Shown one piece after another: positions 50,030 to 59,576 of a stretch of DNA of 64,000 bases (within the stretch, counting starts at the first letter, position 1; each line of letters opens with the position of its first letter). The position numbers were made by a program, and so were the translations under genes. The notes beneath the pieces were generated by a model. The model searched no databases. It saw only the letters and a program-made list of their open reading frames with translations, and had not been told where the DNA came from. The DNA comes from Streptomyces sp. NBC_01317 (GTDB taxonomy: Bacteria > Actinomycetota > Actinomycetes > Streptomycetales > Streptomycetaceae), in contig NZ_CP108393.1 of NCBI RefSeq assembly GCF_035961655.1, positions 4,075,501-4,139,500 of the forward strand. The letters are read 5' to 3'.

Positions 50030-52321
50030 ATGCGCACCGAGGAAGTCCTGGCCGCGATCGCGACCGGCATCTGGCGCTGGGACGACGCGACCGGCCGCGT
50101 CACCCTGGACGCCGAGGCGGCCCGGCTCCTCGGCCTGCCCGCGGAACCCGCCTCCCTCACCGCGTCGGGCGCGCGCTCCCACTTCCACCCCGTGGACTGG
50201 AACGAGATCCAGGGCATCGTCAGCCTCGCGGTCACGGAGGGGACCCTCGCCGAGGCCCGGCTGCGGATCATGAACGAGAAGGGCCGGGTGCTCCGTACCG
50301 TACGGGCGCGGTCCAAGCCGGTCGTCAGGACGCTGCCCGACGGGGTCCAGGTGTACGAGCTGATCGGCACCCTCCAGGAGGTCGCCGAGCCGCGTCCCGG
50401 CACCGCCATCGAGGGCGGCTCGATCACCGGGGACTGGCGCAGGTCCCGCGAGGCGTTCCTGCTCGACGCCGGGCGGGCGCTGGCGGAGGCCCGCTCCACG
50501 GCCGAGGTGCTGCGGGTCGCGTCGTCGCTGTCCATGCCGGGCTTCTCGCCGGACGGTCTCGCGGTGTTCAGCACCTCGCCGTCGCAGGAGCCGCTGCGGA
50601 TCGTCGGCCTGCTCGGGAACACGCTGGCGGACGCGGACAACTTCGCCGGCCTGACGGTCGCCTCCGACTATCCGGCGTCCGAGGTGATCAGGACGGGCCG
50701 GGCGATCTACCTGCCGACGGCGGAGGCGTACAAGGAGCGTTACCCGGGCATATGGCCGCGCATCGAGCCGTTCGCGCGCAACTCCTGGGCCTTCTTGCCG
50801 CTGACCGTCGCGGGCCGCACGCTCGGCACGTGGATGGCCGCGTTCAAGAACCGCGTGGCGTTCTCGCCGGACGAGCGCTCCGTACTGAACACGGTCGCGC
50901 GGATGCTGGCGCAGGCGCTGGCGCGCGCGGGGGTCACCGAGAGCGAGCGCGAGCTGTCGCTGGGGCTCCAGCGCTCGATGATGCCGACGCTGAACACGGA
51001 CATCCCGGGGATGTCGGTGGCGGCGCGGTACGTGCCGACCGGCGGCGGGCTCCAGGTCGGCGGCGACTGGTACGACATGATCCCGCTGCCGGGCGGCACG
51101 ACCGAGGCGGAGGGGCGGGGCAGCGGGCGGTTCGCGCTGGTCATCGGGGACGTACAAGGGCATGACGTACGGGCGGCGGGGCTGATGGGGCAGCTGCGGA
51201 TCGCGCTGCGCGCGTACGCGGCGGAGGGGCACCGGCCCGACGCCGTGCTGTCGCGGGCGTCGCGGTTCCTCGCGGGGATGCGGCAGTTCCCGGGGCCGGA
51301 CAGCGACGGAGGTACGGGGGCGGTGGCGCCGTACACCGTGGCCGGGGACGATTCCGCGGACTCCACCATGACCGACGAGGAGTACGAGAAGACAGGCCCG
51401 CGCTTCGCCACCTGCCTGTACATGGAGGTCGACCCGGAGAACGGGACGCTGGAGATCGCGCGGGCGGGGCATCTGGACCCGGTGTTCCGCATGCCGGACG
51501 GGACGGCGTTCATCCGGCAGACGGCGGGCGGGCTGCCTCTGGGCATCGAGGCGGACTCCGACTATCCGACGACGCAGATCACGCTCCAGCCGGGGGAGCT
51601 GCTGATGCTCTGCACGGACGGGCTCGTCGAGACGGGCGGCCACGACCTGGCGACCGGCTGGGACCGGCTGCGGCCGGTGCTGGAGGGGGACACGGGCTCG
51701 TCCCTGGAAGAGCTGGCGGACGCGCTGATGGGCGTGGTGCACGGCCCCGGCTCCCACTACATGACCGGGCCGCTGCCGGAGCACCGGGAGGACGACATCG
51801 CGCTCGTCCTGCTCGCGAGGGACGGCTCGCAGCCCCGCGCCGACCGGCAGCCGCCGCCGCGGCGCACGGCGCTGACGATCGCGCAGGCGGAGCCGGAGCG
51901 GATCGCGGGGGCGCGGCGGCAGCTGCGGGACCTGCTGCACGACTGGTCGGACGACGAGCAGGTCGACGCGGCGGTGCTGATGGTCTCGGAGATGGTCACG
52001 AACGTCCTGGTCCACACGGACGGGGACGCGCTGCTGGTCGCCGAGGCGGCGGGCGAACGCGGCGATCGCCGCCTGCGGGTGGAGGTGGCGGACGTGAACG
52101 ACGAACTTCCGCATCGGCGGCGGCCGGGCGAACTCGCCTCCAGTGGGCGTGGGCTGGTGCTGATGGAGGTGCTGGCGGACGCGTGGGGGGTGAATCCGCG
52201 GGGGGAGGGGAAGTCGATCTGGTTCGAGCTGTACGAGTCGGAGGACCACGAGCCCGACGACTCCCTGCCGGGACGGACGCGTGACGTGGGGGCGCCTGAG
52301 GCGGGCGGGCCTGAGGCCTGA
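50030..52321 (+). CDS. SpoIIE-type PP2C phosphatase with PAS, GAF and HATPase domains
   Basis: A protein of about 763 residues. PAS-like domain at residues 1-115 (GIWRWDDATGRVTLDAEAAR), GAF-like at 150-305 (FAGLTVASDYPASEVIRTGR), SpoIIE phosphatase at 315-610 (LQVGGDWYDMIPLPGG, LVIGDVQGHDVRAAGLMGQL, LMLCTDGLVETGG, HREDDIALVLLARD: the metal Asp residues are intact), RsbW-like ATPase at 630-750 (VSEMVTNVLVHTDGDALL, SSGRGLVLMEVLADAWGV). One chain can therefore both dephosphorylate and phosphorylate anti-sigma antagonists, as in OsaC/RsbU-like regulators (family inference). The start is ATG 50030 or GTG 50024; no ribosome site is obvious. Confidence 0.9.
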   Translation: MRTEEVLAAIATGIWRWDDATGRVTLDAEAARLLGLPAEPASLTASGARSHFHPVDWNEIQGIVSLAVTEGTLAEARLRIMNEKGRVLRTVRARSKPVVRTLPDGVQVYELIGTLQEVAEPRPGTAIEGGSITGDWRRSREAFLLDAGRALAEARSTAEVLRVASSLSMPGFSPDGLAVFSTSPSQEPLRIVGLLGNTLADADNFAGLTVASDYPASEVIRTGRAIYLPTAEAYKERYPGIWPRIEPFARNSWAFLPLTVAGRTLGTWMAAFKNRVAFSPDERSVLNTVARMLAQALARAGVTESERELSLGLQRSMMPTLNTDIPGMSVAARYVPTGGGLQVGGDWYDMIPLPGGTTEAEGRGSGRFALVIGDVQGHDVRAAGLMGQLRIALRAYAAEGHRPDAVLSRASRFLAGMRQFPGPDSDGGTGAVAPYTVAGDDSADSTMTDEEYEKTGPRFATCLYMEVDPENGTLEIARAGHLDPVFRMPDGTAFIRQTAGGLPLGIEADSDYPTTQITLQPGELLMLCTDGLVETGGHDLATGWDRLRPVLEGDTGSSLEELADALMGVVHGPGSHYMTGPLPEHREDDIALVLLARDGSQPRADRQPPPRRTALTIAQAEPERIAGARRQLRDLLHDWSDDEQVDAAVLMVSEMVTNVLVHTDGDALLVAEAAGERGDRRLRVEVADVNDELPHRRRPGELASSGRGLVLMEVLADAWGVNPRGEGKSIWFELYESEDHEPDDSLPGRTRDVGAPEAGGPEA

Positions 52322-52379
52322 AGCGGCGGGGCGCCTGGCGTGGGTGCCCCTGACGCCTGACGCGGCCTGCGGCCTGCCT

Positions 52380-52570
52380 TGTCCTCAATCGCCGGACGGG
52401 CTTGATGGGCCCACCCTGACCGGACGCGGCCGACGTCCACGCCTTGTCCTCAAGCGCCGGACGGGCTGGGCAGGGCCCCTGCGTCACCGGGTCCGCCGAC
52501 TCCCGGCCCGGCTGGACGCGGAACGCGGCCTGCGGCCGCGCTTTGTCCTCAATCGCCGGACGGGCTTGAT
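52380..52570. repeat. Three REP-like repeats between convergent genes
   Basis: Copies at 52380-52406, 52446-52467 and 52545-52570 (GTCCTCAATCGCCGGACGGG, with an A-to-G variant in the second) fill most of the gap between the SpoIIE and AI-2E genes. All read in the same direction; the five copies inside the next gene read in the opposite direction. Confidence 0.8.
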
Positions 52571-52584
52571 TCGCCCGCCCCGCG

Positions 52585-54219
52585 TCAGCGGCTCCGCCGG
52601 GCCCCCCGCCCCCACCTGAACCACCCACGCCACCGCTCCCACCACCCCGAGCCACCGAACCCACGCGAACGTGCGGATTCACGACCCGGGACGGCCCCAT
52701 CAAGCCCGTCCGGCGCTTGAGGACCAAGCGCGGCCGCAGGCCACGCCGGCCCACCCGCAGACCCACCACCCAGCCCAGCCACACCAAGCCCGTCCGGCGA
52801 TTGAGGACAAGGCAAGGCCGCAGGCCACGCCGGCCCACCCGCAGACCCACCACCCGGGTCGGCCACTCCAAGCCCGTCCGGCGATTGAGGACAAGGCAAG
52901 GCCGCAGGCCACGCCGGCCCACCCGCAGACCCACCACCCGGGTCGGCCACTCCAAGCCCGTCCGGCGATTGAGGACAAGGCAAGGCCGCAGGCCGCGCCG
53001 GCTCACCTGCGGATTCACGATCCGGGGCACCCATATCAAGCCCGTCCGGCGATTGAGGACCAAGCGTGGCCGCAGGTTGCGGCACATCGCCCGGCGCAGT
53101 CGGGTCGTCAGGGGCCTCCGGGGGAGGCGGACCGCTTCCGCCAGGGGTGTCGGGGCCCCCCGGAGGCGGGCCGCCCGGGCCCATGCGGAGGCGGGCCTCC
53201 GACAAGACCCCCAGCGCCGCCGCGGTCAGCGGCACCGCCAACAGCGTCCCCAGAATCCCCGCCGTCCCCGCCCCCGCGGTAATCGCCAGGAGGATCACCG
53301 CCGGGTGCATCTGGACCGTACGGCTCTGGATCAGGGGCTGGAGCAGGTGCCCCTCCACCGCCTCCACCACGATCAGCACCGCCAGCACCCACAGCCCGAT
53401 GACAAAGCCGCGGTCGGCGATCGCGACCAGGACGGCGACCGAGCCGGAGAGCAGCGCGCCGACAAAAGGGATGTACGCCCCGACGAAGACGAGCGCACCG
53501 AGCCCGATGGCCCCGGGCACCCGCAGGATCAGCAGCCCGGCGGTAATGCAGACGGCATCGATAAGGGCGATGAGCGTCGTCCCGTGCATGAACCCCGACA
53601 CCGCCCGGAACGCGTGCCGGGCCATCGCCTCGACCGTCTCCCCCGTCGACGCCGGCGCCAGCGAGCGGAACGCCCGCGCGATCCGCCCCCCGTCCCGCAG
53701 GAAGAAGAAGATCAGGAGCAGCGCCAGCACCGCCGTGGCGATCAGTTCCGCCACCAGGCTGATCCCGTTGACCACCTCGGACGCCGCCGTCGCCCCGTAC
53801 CGCGAGAGCAGCGACTTCGCGTTCTTCGCGAGGTCGTCCAGCGACGCCCCCGCGAACCCGAAGTGCTCCGACAGCGTCTTCGCCGCGTCCCGCACCGACG
53901 CGACGATCTGGTTCCCGTTGTCGACCAGCGCGTTGACGACGATGTACCCCGCGCCGCCGACCACCACCACGACACACAGGCACGTGAGAAAGGCCGCGAC
54001 CGACCGGTTCACCTTCAGCCGGACGAGCCACCCGTACACAGGGCCCAGCAGCGCCGTACCGAGAATGGCCAGCAGCACCGGCGTCACGACCGCCTTGAGC
54101 GTCAGCGACAGCCAGATCACCACCGCCCCCACCGCGGCGGCCAGCACGATCACCCCGCACCAGGCGGCGAACCGCGAGGCACCCCGGGGCAGCAGCGGCG
54201 ACGGCGAGGGCATCTTCAC
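52585..54219 (-). CDS. AI-2E-family transporter with a repeat-built C-terminal tail
   Basis: A 544-residue membrane protein. Residues 1-345 are a complete AI-2E/TerC-like eight-helix transporter: GVIVLAAAVGAVVIWLSLTL, PVLLAILGTALLGPVYGWLV, LLIFFFLRDGGRIARAFRSL, GALVFVGAYIPFVGALLSGS and GHLLQPLIQSRTVQMHPAVI. Residues 350-544 are a Pro/Gly/Ala-rich tail with five copies of PQ(S/A)PDGL inside 28-residue units. The tail is the translation of the dispersed intergenic repeat, so it is probably a recent read-through extension. The start is GTG 54219 (ATG 54213 possible). The substrate is unknown; few family members move AI-2. Confidence 0.88.
   Translation of the reverse strand: MKMPSPSPLLPRGASRFAAWCGVIVLAAAVGAVVIWLSLTLKAVVTPVLLAILGTALLGPVYGWLVRLKVNRSVAAFLTCLCVVVVVGGAGYIVVNALVDNGNQIVASVRDAAKTLSEHFGFAGASLDDLAKNAKSLLSRYGATAASEVVNGISLVAELIATAVLALLLIFFFLRDGGRIARAFRSLAPASTGETVEAMARHAFRAVSGFMHGTTLIALIDAVCITAGLLILRVPGAIGLGALVFVGAYIPFVGALLSGSVAVLVAIADRGFVIGLWVLAVLIVVEAVEGHLLQPLIQSRTVQMHPAVILLAITAGAGTAGILGTLLAVPLTAAALGVLSEARLRMGPGGPPPGGPDTPGGSGPPPPEAPDDPTAPGDVPQPAATLGPQSPDGLDMGAPDRESAGEPARPAALPCPQSPDGLGVADPGGGSAGGPAWPAALPCPQSPDGLGVADPGGGSAGGPAWPAALPCPQSPDGLGVAGLGGGSAGGPAWPAAALGPQAPDGLDGAVPGRESARSRGFGGSGWWERWRGWFRWGRGARRSR
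52702..53060. repeat. 84-bp tandem repeat array inside the transporter gene
   Basis: The element AAGCCCGTCCGGCG(A/C)TTG starts at 52702, 52786, 52870, 52954 and 53038, an exact 84-bp period. The second to fourth units are nearly identical over their full length, while the first and last are more divergent at their outer ends. 84 is 28 codons, so the frame is kept. Confidence 0.92.
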
Positions 54220-54294
54220 CCGCCCACCCGACCACGCCGGCCCCCGGTCCGGCGGCCTGACGCGCCCGCCGCACCGGAGGCCGGTGGACCCTGC

Positions 54295-55251
54295 TTACTG
54301 CACGTGCGGGACCGGCACGGTCCCCAGCCGCCCCGCCTGGAAGTCGTCGAACGCCTGCTTCAGCTCCGCCTGGCTGTTCATCACGAACGGCCCGTAGTGC
54401 GCCATCGGCTCACGGATCGGACGCCCGCCGAGCAGCACGACCTCCAGATCCGGCGTGTTCGAGTCCTGCGACTCGTCCGCCCGTACGGTCAGCGAGCCGC
54501 CCGCCCCGAACACCGCGGTCTGCCCGGTGTGGACCGGCCGCCGGTCCGTACCGACCGCGCCGCGCCCCGCGAGCACGTACGCGATCCCGTTGAAGTCCTC
54601 GCGCCACGGCAGCGTGACCTCCGCGCCGGGCCGCAGCGTCGCGTGGACCATCGTGATCGGCGTGTGCGTGATGCCGGGTCCCTCGTGGCCGTCCACCTCA
54701 CCCGCGATCACCCGCAGCAGCGCACCGCCGTCGTGCGAGGTCAGCAGCTGCACCTGGCCGCCGCGGATGTCCTGGTAGCGGGGGTTCATCATCTTGTCCG
54801 CCGCCGGCAGGTTCACCCACAGCTGGAGGCCGTGGAACAGCCCGCCCGACAGCACGAGCGACTCCGGCGGGGTCTCGATGTGCAGCAGGCCGGAGCCCGC
54901 CGTCATCCACTGGGTGTCGCCGTTCATGATCGTCCCGCCGCCACCGTTGCTGTCCTGGTGGATGAAGGTGCCGTCGATGATGTACGTGACGGTCTCGAAG
55001 CCGCGGTGCGGGTGCCACGGGGTGCCTTTCGGCTCCCCGGGTTGATAGTCCACCTCACCCATCTGGTCCATCATGATGAACGGGTCGAGATGGGTGTAGT
55101 TGATCCCCGCGAACGCGCGGCGCACCGGGAAGCCCTCTCCCTCGAAGCCGCCGGGCGCCGTCGAGACGGCGAGCACGGGACGGGCCACGGCGTCGGCGGG
55201 GGCAGCGACGCGCGGCAGGGTCAGCGGGTTTTCGACGGTCACTGCGGGCAT
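54295..55251 (-). CDS. Pirin family protein
   Basis: A 318-residue bicupin. The N-terminal cupin has INYTHLDPFIMMDQMGEVDY and the metal motif PWHPHRGFETVTYIIDGTFI (His-x-His), then HQDSNGGGGTIMNGDTQWMT AGSGLLHIE (third His and Glu). The C-terminal cupin follows with REPMAHYGPFVMNSQAELKQ. Pirins bind iron; some are quercetinases or act as redox-sensing cofactors. Start ATG 55251 behind GAGGAGG. A possible operator TCAATTTAGTTGA at 55278-55290 lies just upstream. Confidence 0.92.
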   Translation of the reverse strand: MPAVTVENPLTLPRVAAPADAVARPVLAVSTAPGGFEGEGFPVRRAFAGINYTHLDPFIMMDQMGEVDYQPGEPKGTPWHPHRGFETVTYIIDGTFIHQDSNGGGGTIMNGDTQWMTAGSGLLHIETPPESLVLSGGLFHGLQLWVNLPAADKMMNPRYQDIRGGQVQLLTSHDGGALLRVIAGEVDGHEGPGITHTPITMVHATLRPGAEVTLPWREDFNGIAYVLAGRGAVGTDRRPVHTGQTAVFGAGGSLTVRADESQDSNTPDLEVVLLGGRPIREPMAHYGPFVMNSQAELKQAFDDFQAGRLGTVPVPHVQ

Positions 55252-55277
55252 GAGGTCCTCCTCGATGATGTCAACGC

Positions 55278-55290
55278 TCAATTTAGTTGA
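55278..55290. promoter_or_regulatory. Candidate operator/promoter element before pirin
   Basis: TCAATTTAGTTGA has TCAA/TTGA arms around an AT-rich centre, 27 bp before the pirin start, in an otherwise GC-rich leader. This is consistent with a MarR- or TetR-class site. No regulator gene is adjacent. Confidence 0.4.
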
Positions 55291-55369
55291 ACGGTGAACA
55301 TCTGGCAAGGCACGCTTCATTCCCGGGCCCTCGCGCCCGGCCGTCGCGGCCCTGTCGCCGGGTACGCGA

Positions 55370-55399
55370 GAGGGCCCGTACCTCTCGGTACGAGCCCTC
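55370..55399 (-). terminator. Hairpin after the SseB gene
   Basis: GAGGGC-C-CGTAC pairs with GTACG-A-GCCCTC around a 6-base loop, 17 bp past the SseB stop. Confidence 0.65.
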
Positions 55400-55415
55400 G
55401 GCAGAACCGAAGCCC

Positions 55416-55901
55416 TCAGCCGTACATCCGCCTCATCGCGAAGTCCACCATCTGCTCGACCGCCTTCGCGTCGAACACCATCCGGTGGTCCCCCTCCATG
55501 TCGAGCACGAAGCCGTACCCCGTCGGCAGCAGGTCGATCACCTCCGCGCCCGTGATCACGAAGTACTTCGACTCCTTGCCCGCGTACCGGCGCAGCTCCT
55601 TGAGCGTGCTGAACATCGGGATCACCGGCTGCTGCGTGTTGTGCAGCGCCAGGAACCCCGGGTTGTCGCCGCGCGGACAGTAGACCTTCGACGTCGCGAA
55701 GATCTGCTGGAAGTCCTCGGCCGACAGCGACCCGGTCGTGAACGCCCGCACGGCGTCACCCAGCGACGGAGGCGATGGTTCCGGATACAGGGGCTGCTCG
55801 CCGTACCCGCCGACACCGACACCGCCCATCGGCTGCTGCGGCTGCTGCTGCGGGTGCGCGTACTGCTGCTGAGCGCCCGGGGTCTGGTCGTAGCCGTACA
55901 T
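55416..55901 (-). CDS. SseB family protein
   Basis: A 161-residue protein. The N-terminal 45 residues are Gln/Pro/Gly-rich and disordered (QQQYAHPQQQPQQPMGG). The SseB N-domain follows: KVYCPRGDNPGFLALHNTQQ, PVIPMFSTLKELRRYAGKES and KYFVITGAEVIDLLPTGYGF. The family was named after a serine-sensitivity enhancer; in actinobacteria its role is unknown. Confidence 0.85.
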   Translation of the reverse strand: MYGYDQTPGAQQQYAHPQQQPQQPMGGVGVGGYGEQPLYPEPSPPSLGDAVRAFTTGSLSAEDFQQIFATSKVYCPRGDNPGFLALHNTQQPVIPMFSTLKELRRYAGKESKYFVITGAEVIDLLPTGYGFVLDMEGDHRMVFDAKAVEQMVDFAMRRMYG

Positions 55902-56054
55902 GACCGCAAGAGTACTGAGAATCAGCGCCCGCAGGGGCCCGGTCCGCCTCTGGATGCCCCTCGATGCTCCCCGGCGCCTCCCCGATGCCCCTGGACGCCC
56001 CCGAGCGCCCCCCGGTCGGCCTCGTCACAGAAGTCCGGACGGGGTTGCATCTTA

Positions 56055-56068
56055 TTACCCATGGGTAG
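56055..56068. promoter_or_regulatory. Palindromic operator candidate before the acyl-CoA dehydrogenase
   Basis: TTACCCATGGGTAG is symmetric except for the last base (TTAC...GTAA type) and lies 70 bp before the start. TetR-family repressors of acyl-CoA metabolism often bind TTAC/GTAA palindromes, so control by acyl-CoA is plausible. The ATG inside it is not in frame with a gene. Confidence 0.55.
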
Positions 56069-56137
56069 CATCATCGGAGCTACCAACTGGTACCTGTCTG
56101 AGGAATCCGCCTCCCCGAGCCTTACGGAGCAGTCGCC

Positions 56138-57964
56138 ATGGGGCACTACAAGTCGAATCTCCGCGACATCGAGTTCAACCTCTTCGAGGTCCTCGGGCGC
56201 GACAAGCTCTACGGCACGGGTCTGTTCGCGGAGATGGACGTGGACACGGCCAAGACCATCCTCGGCGAGATCGCCCGCCTGGCGGAGAACGATCTGGCCG
56301 CGTCCTTCGCCGAGGGCGACCGCACCCCGCCCGTCTTCGACCCGGAGACCCACACCGCCCCGGTCCCCGCGGCCTTCAAGAAGAGCTACCAGGCGTTGAT
56401 GGACGCCGAGTACTGGCGGCTGGGCCTGCCCGAGGAGATCGGCGGCACGACCGCCCCCCGCTCCCTGATCTGGGCGTACGCGGAGCTGGTGCTCGGCGCC
56501 AACCCGGCGGTGTGGATGTACACGTCGGGCCCGGCCTTCGCCGGCATCCTCTTCGAGGAGGGCAACGAGGCCCAGAAGAAGGTCGCCGCGCTCGCGGTCG
56601 AGCGGCAGTGGGGCTCCACGATGGTCCTCACCGAGCCGGACGCGGGCTCGGACGTCGGCGCGGGCCGCACGAAGGCCGTCCAGCAGGACGACGGCACGTG
56701 GCACATCGAGGGCGTGAAGCGCTTCATCACGTCCGGCGAGCACGACATGTCGGAGAACATCCTCCACTACGTCCTCGCCCGCCCCGAGGGCGCGGGACCC
56801 GGCACGAAGGGCCTGTCCCTCTTCCTCGTACCGAAGTACGAGTTCGACTGGGAAACCGGCGAGCTGGGCGAGCGCAACGGCGTGAAGGCCACGAACGTCG
56901 AGCACAAGATGGGCCTCAAGGCGTCCAACACGTGCGAGATGACCTTCGGCGACGGCCGCCCCGCGCGGGGCTGGCTCATCGGGGACAAGCACGACGGCAT
57001 CCGCCAGATGTTCCGCATCATCGAGTTCGCCCGGATGATGGTCGGTACGAAGGCCATCGCCACGCTCTCCACCGGCTACCTGAACGCGCTGGAGTACGCC
57101 AAGGAGCGCGTCCAGGGCCCCGACCTCGCGCAGTTCATGGACAAGGCCGCGCCCAAGGTCACCATCACGCACCACCCCGACGTGCGCCGCTCGCTCATGA
57201 CGCAGAAGGCGTACGCGGAAGGCATGCGCGCCCTCGTCATGTACACCGCGTCGGTGCAGGACGAGATCGCCCTCAAGGAGGCCGCGGGCGAGGACGTCAA
57301 GGCGCTCGCCGGGCTCAACGACCTGCTGCTGCCCATCGTCAAGGGGTACGGCTCCGAGCGGTCGTACGAACAGCTCGCGCAGTCGCTCCAGACGTTCGGC
57401 GGCTCGGGCTACCTCCAGGAGTACCCGGTCGAGCAGTACATCCGGGACGCCAAGATCGACACCCTCTACGAGGGCACCACCGCCATCCAGGGCCAGGACT
57501 TCTTCTTCCGGAAGATCGTCCGCGACCAGGGGCAGGCGCTGAACACCCTCGCCGAGGAGATCAAGAAGTTCCTCGCCGTCTCCACGGGCGGTACGGACCT
57601 GGCGCCGGCCAGGGACGCGCTCGCCAAGGCCGCCGTCGACCTGGAGGCGATCGTCGGCCGGATGCTGGCGGACCTCACCGCCACCGGCGAGGACGTCAGG
57701 AACATCTACAAGGTCGGGCTCAACACCACACGCCTGCTGATGGTCTCGGGTGACGTGGTCGTCGCGTACCTGCTGCTGCGCGGCGCGGCCGTCGCGGCGG
57801 AGAAGCTGGAGACGGCGGCGGCGAAGGACGTGGCGTTCTACCAGGGCAAGATCGCGGCGGCGAAGTTCTTCGCGGCGAACGTGCTGCCCGGGGTGTCGGC
57901 GCAGCGCACACTCGCGGAGTCGGTGGACAACTCGCTGATGGAGCTGCCCGAGTCGGCGTTCTGA
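56138..57964 (+). CDS. Acyl-CoA dehydrogenase (long form)
   Basis: A 608-residue flavoenzyme that introduces the first double bond in fatty-acyl-CoA breakdown. An N-terminal extra domain precedes the standard core: [20 protein letters not shown] (FAD and substrate binding), [20 protein letters not shown], and the catalytic-base region [20 protein letters not shown] with Glu near residue 443. A C-terminal helical domain of about 150 residues follows, typical of the large FadE5-like actinobacterial forms. It stands alone; the operator at 56055 suggests local regulation. Confidence 0.92.
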   Translation: MGHYKSNLRDIEFNLFEVLGRDKLYGTGLFAEMDVDTAKTILGEIARLAENDLAASFAEGDRTPPVFDPETHTAPVPAAFKKSYQALMDAEYWRLGLPEEIGGTTAPRSLIWAYAELVLGANPAVWMYTSGPAFAGILFEEGNEAQKKVAALAVERQWGSTMVLTEPDAGSDVGAGRTKAVQQDDGTWHIEGVKRFITSGEHDMSENILHYVLARPEGAGPGTKGLSLFLVPKYEFDWETGELGERNGVKATNVEHKMGLKASNTCEMTFGDGRPARGWLIGDKHDGIRQMFRIIEFARMMVGTKAIATLSTGYLNALEYAKERVQGPDLAQFMDKAAPKVTITHHPDVRRSLMTQKAYAEGMRALVMYTASVQDEIALKEAAGEDVKALAGLNDLLLPIVKGYGSERSYEQLAQSLQTFGGSGYLQEYPVEQYIRDAKIDTLYEGTTAIQGQDFFFRKIVRDQGQALNTLAEEIKKFLAVSTGGTDLAPARDALAKAAVDLEAIVGRMLADLTATGEDVRNIYKVGLNTTRLLMVSGDVVVAYLLLRGAAVAAEKLETAAAKDVAFYQGKIAAAKFFAANVLPGVSAQRTLAESVDNSLMELPESAF

Positions 57965-57994
57965 GCGCATCCGGGCACACCAGGCAGGCCGACC

Positions 57995-58026
57995 GCTGGA
58001 CGCCTCCCCCCGGGGAGGCGTCCAGC
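57995..58026 (+). terminator. Terminator after the acyl-CoA dehydrogenase
   Basis: A 13-bp stem (GCTGGACGCCTCC and complement) with a short C/G loop, 31 bp after the stop. Confidence 0.78.
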
Positions 58027-58146
58027 GGCGCGTCCGGGTCCTCCGGCCGCTCACGACCGGCTCCCCGCCCCCGTACCCACCCCGCATTCTCCCCGTAACA
58101 ACCTGGGGCGATCCCACTGTCACGCCCCGTCGTTATGGTGAACCCC

Positions 58147-59445
58147 ATGAGCACTTCCGCCCGCTTCGACCGCGGCCACACCGACGACCTCATGTCCTTC
58201 CTCGCGGCCAGCCCCTCGCCGTACCACGCGGTGGCCAACGCTGCGGAGCGGTTGGAGAAGGCCGGGTTTCGGCAGGTGGCGGAGACGGACGCCTGGGACG
58301 GGACGACGGGCGGGAAGTTCGTCCTGCGCGGTGGCGCGATCATCGCCTGGTTCGTACCGGAGGACGCCCGTCCGCACACCCCGTTCCGGATCGTCGGCGC
58401 GCACACCGACTCGCCGAACCTGCGGGTCAAGCCCCTTCCCGACACCGGTTCGTACGGCTGGCGGCAGATCGCCGTCGAGATCTACGGCGGGACGCTGCTC
58501 AACACCTGGCTCGACCGCGACCTCGGACTGGCGGGCCGTATCACCCTGCGCGACGGCTCGAACCGGCTCGTGAACGTCGACCGCGCGCTGCTGCGGGTCC
58601 CCCAACTCGCCGTCCACCTGGACCGGTCGGTGAACACGGAGGGCCTCAAGCTCGACAGACAGCGCCACATGCAGCCGATCTGGGGGCTCGGCGAGCCCGA
58701 GGAGGGCGACCTGATCCGTTTCGTGGCGGAGGAGACCGGCGTCGAGGCCGACGACATCACCGGCTGGGACCTCATGCCGCACGCCATCGAGCGCCCCTCG
58801 TACCTGGGCCGCGACGAGGAGCTGGTGGCGGGACCCCGGATGGACAACCTCCTGTCCGTGCACGCTGCGACGGCGGCCCTGGCCGCGGTCGCCGGCCCCG
58901 GCGGCGGCGTCCTCCCCCACATCCCCGTCCTCGCCGCCTTCGACCACGAGGAGAACGGCTCACAGTCGGACACCGGCGCGGACGGCCCGCTGCTGGGTAC
59001 GGTGCTGGAGCGCTCGGTGCTCTCCCGGGGCGGTACGTACGAGGACCGCGCGCGGGCCTTCGCCGGTACGGTCTGCCTGTCGTCGGACACGGGCCACGCC
59101 GTGCACCCCAACTACGGCGACCGCCACGACCCGACGCACCGGCCGCGCCCCAACGGCGGCCCGATCCTCAAGGTCAACGTCAACATGCGCTACGCGACGG
59201 ACGGCAGCGGCCGGGCGGTGTTCGCGGCTGCCTGTGAGAAGGCGGGGGTGCCGTGGCAGTCGTTCGTCTCCAACAACTCGATGCCGTGCGGCACGACGAT
59301 CGGCCCGATCACCGCAGCCCGGCACGGCATCCAGACGGTCGACATCGGCGTGGCGATCCTGTCGATGCACAGCGCCCGCGAACTGTGCGGCGCGGACGAC
59401 CCGTACATGCTGGCCAACACGCTGGTCGCCTTCCTGGAGGGCTGA
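58147..59445 (+). CDS. apeB: M18 family aminopeptidase (aspartyl aminopeptidase type)
   Basis: A 432-residue zinc peptidase of the M18 family, which removes N-terminal acidic residues from peptides in the cytosol. Conserved blocks: FLAASPSPYHAVANAAERLE, VGAHTDSPNLRVKPLP (first zinc His/Asp), GPRMDNLLSVHAATAAL (bridging Asp), AAFDHEENGSQSDTGADG (catalytic Glu pair) and GVAILSMHSARELCGADDPY (last zinc His). Start ATG 58147; ATG 58135 is possible. The gene symbol follows general usage for this family. Confidence 0.92.
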   Translation: MSTSARFDRGHTDDLMSFLAASPSPYHAVANAAERLEKAGFRQVAETDAWDGTTGGKFVLRGGAIIAWFVPEDARPHTPFRIVGAHTDSPNLRVKPLPDTGSYGWRQIAVEIYGGTLLNTWLDRDLGLAGRITLRDGSNRLVNVDRALLRVPQLAVHLDRSVNTEGLKLDRQRHMQPIWGLGEPEEGDLIRFVAEETGVEADDITGWDLMPHAIERPSYLGRDEELVAGPRMDNLLSVHAATAALAAVAGPGGGVLPHIPVLAAFDHEENGSQSDTGADGPLLGTVLERSVLSRGGTYEDRARAFAGTVCLSSDTGHAVHPNYGDRHDPTHRPRPNGGPILKVNVNMRYATDGSGRAVFAAACEKAGVPWQSFVSNNSMPCGTTIGPITAARHGIQTVDIGVAILSMHSARELCGADDPYMLANTLVAFLEG

Positions 59446-59576
59446 GCGAGGACCGAGCCCGGGAGCCCCTCCCCGCAAGACGAACTTCCGCCTCCCGCAT
59501 GGCTGTTCCGGACCGGGGTACCCGAGGCACAGGCCCGGAACGGCCAACTGTCAACGGTCAACAGGAGGCGGAATTC

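Noticed and set aside
52702..53060. Regular repeats that could suggest a CRISPR array
   Set aside because: The spacers between the conserved elements are themselves nearly identical, the period is a multiple of three inside a coding gene, and no cas genes are present.
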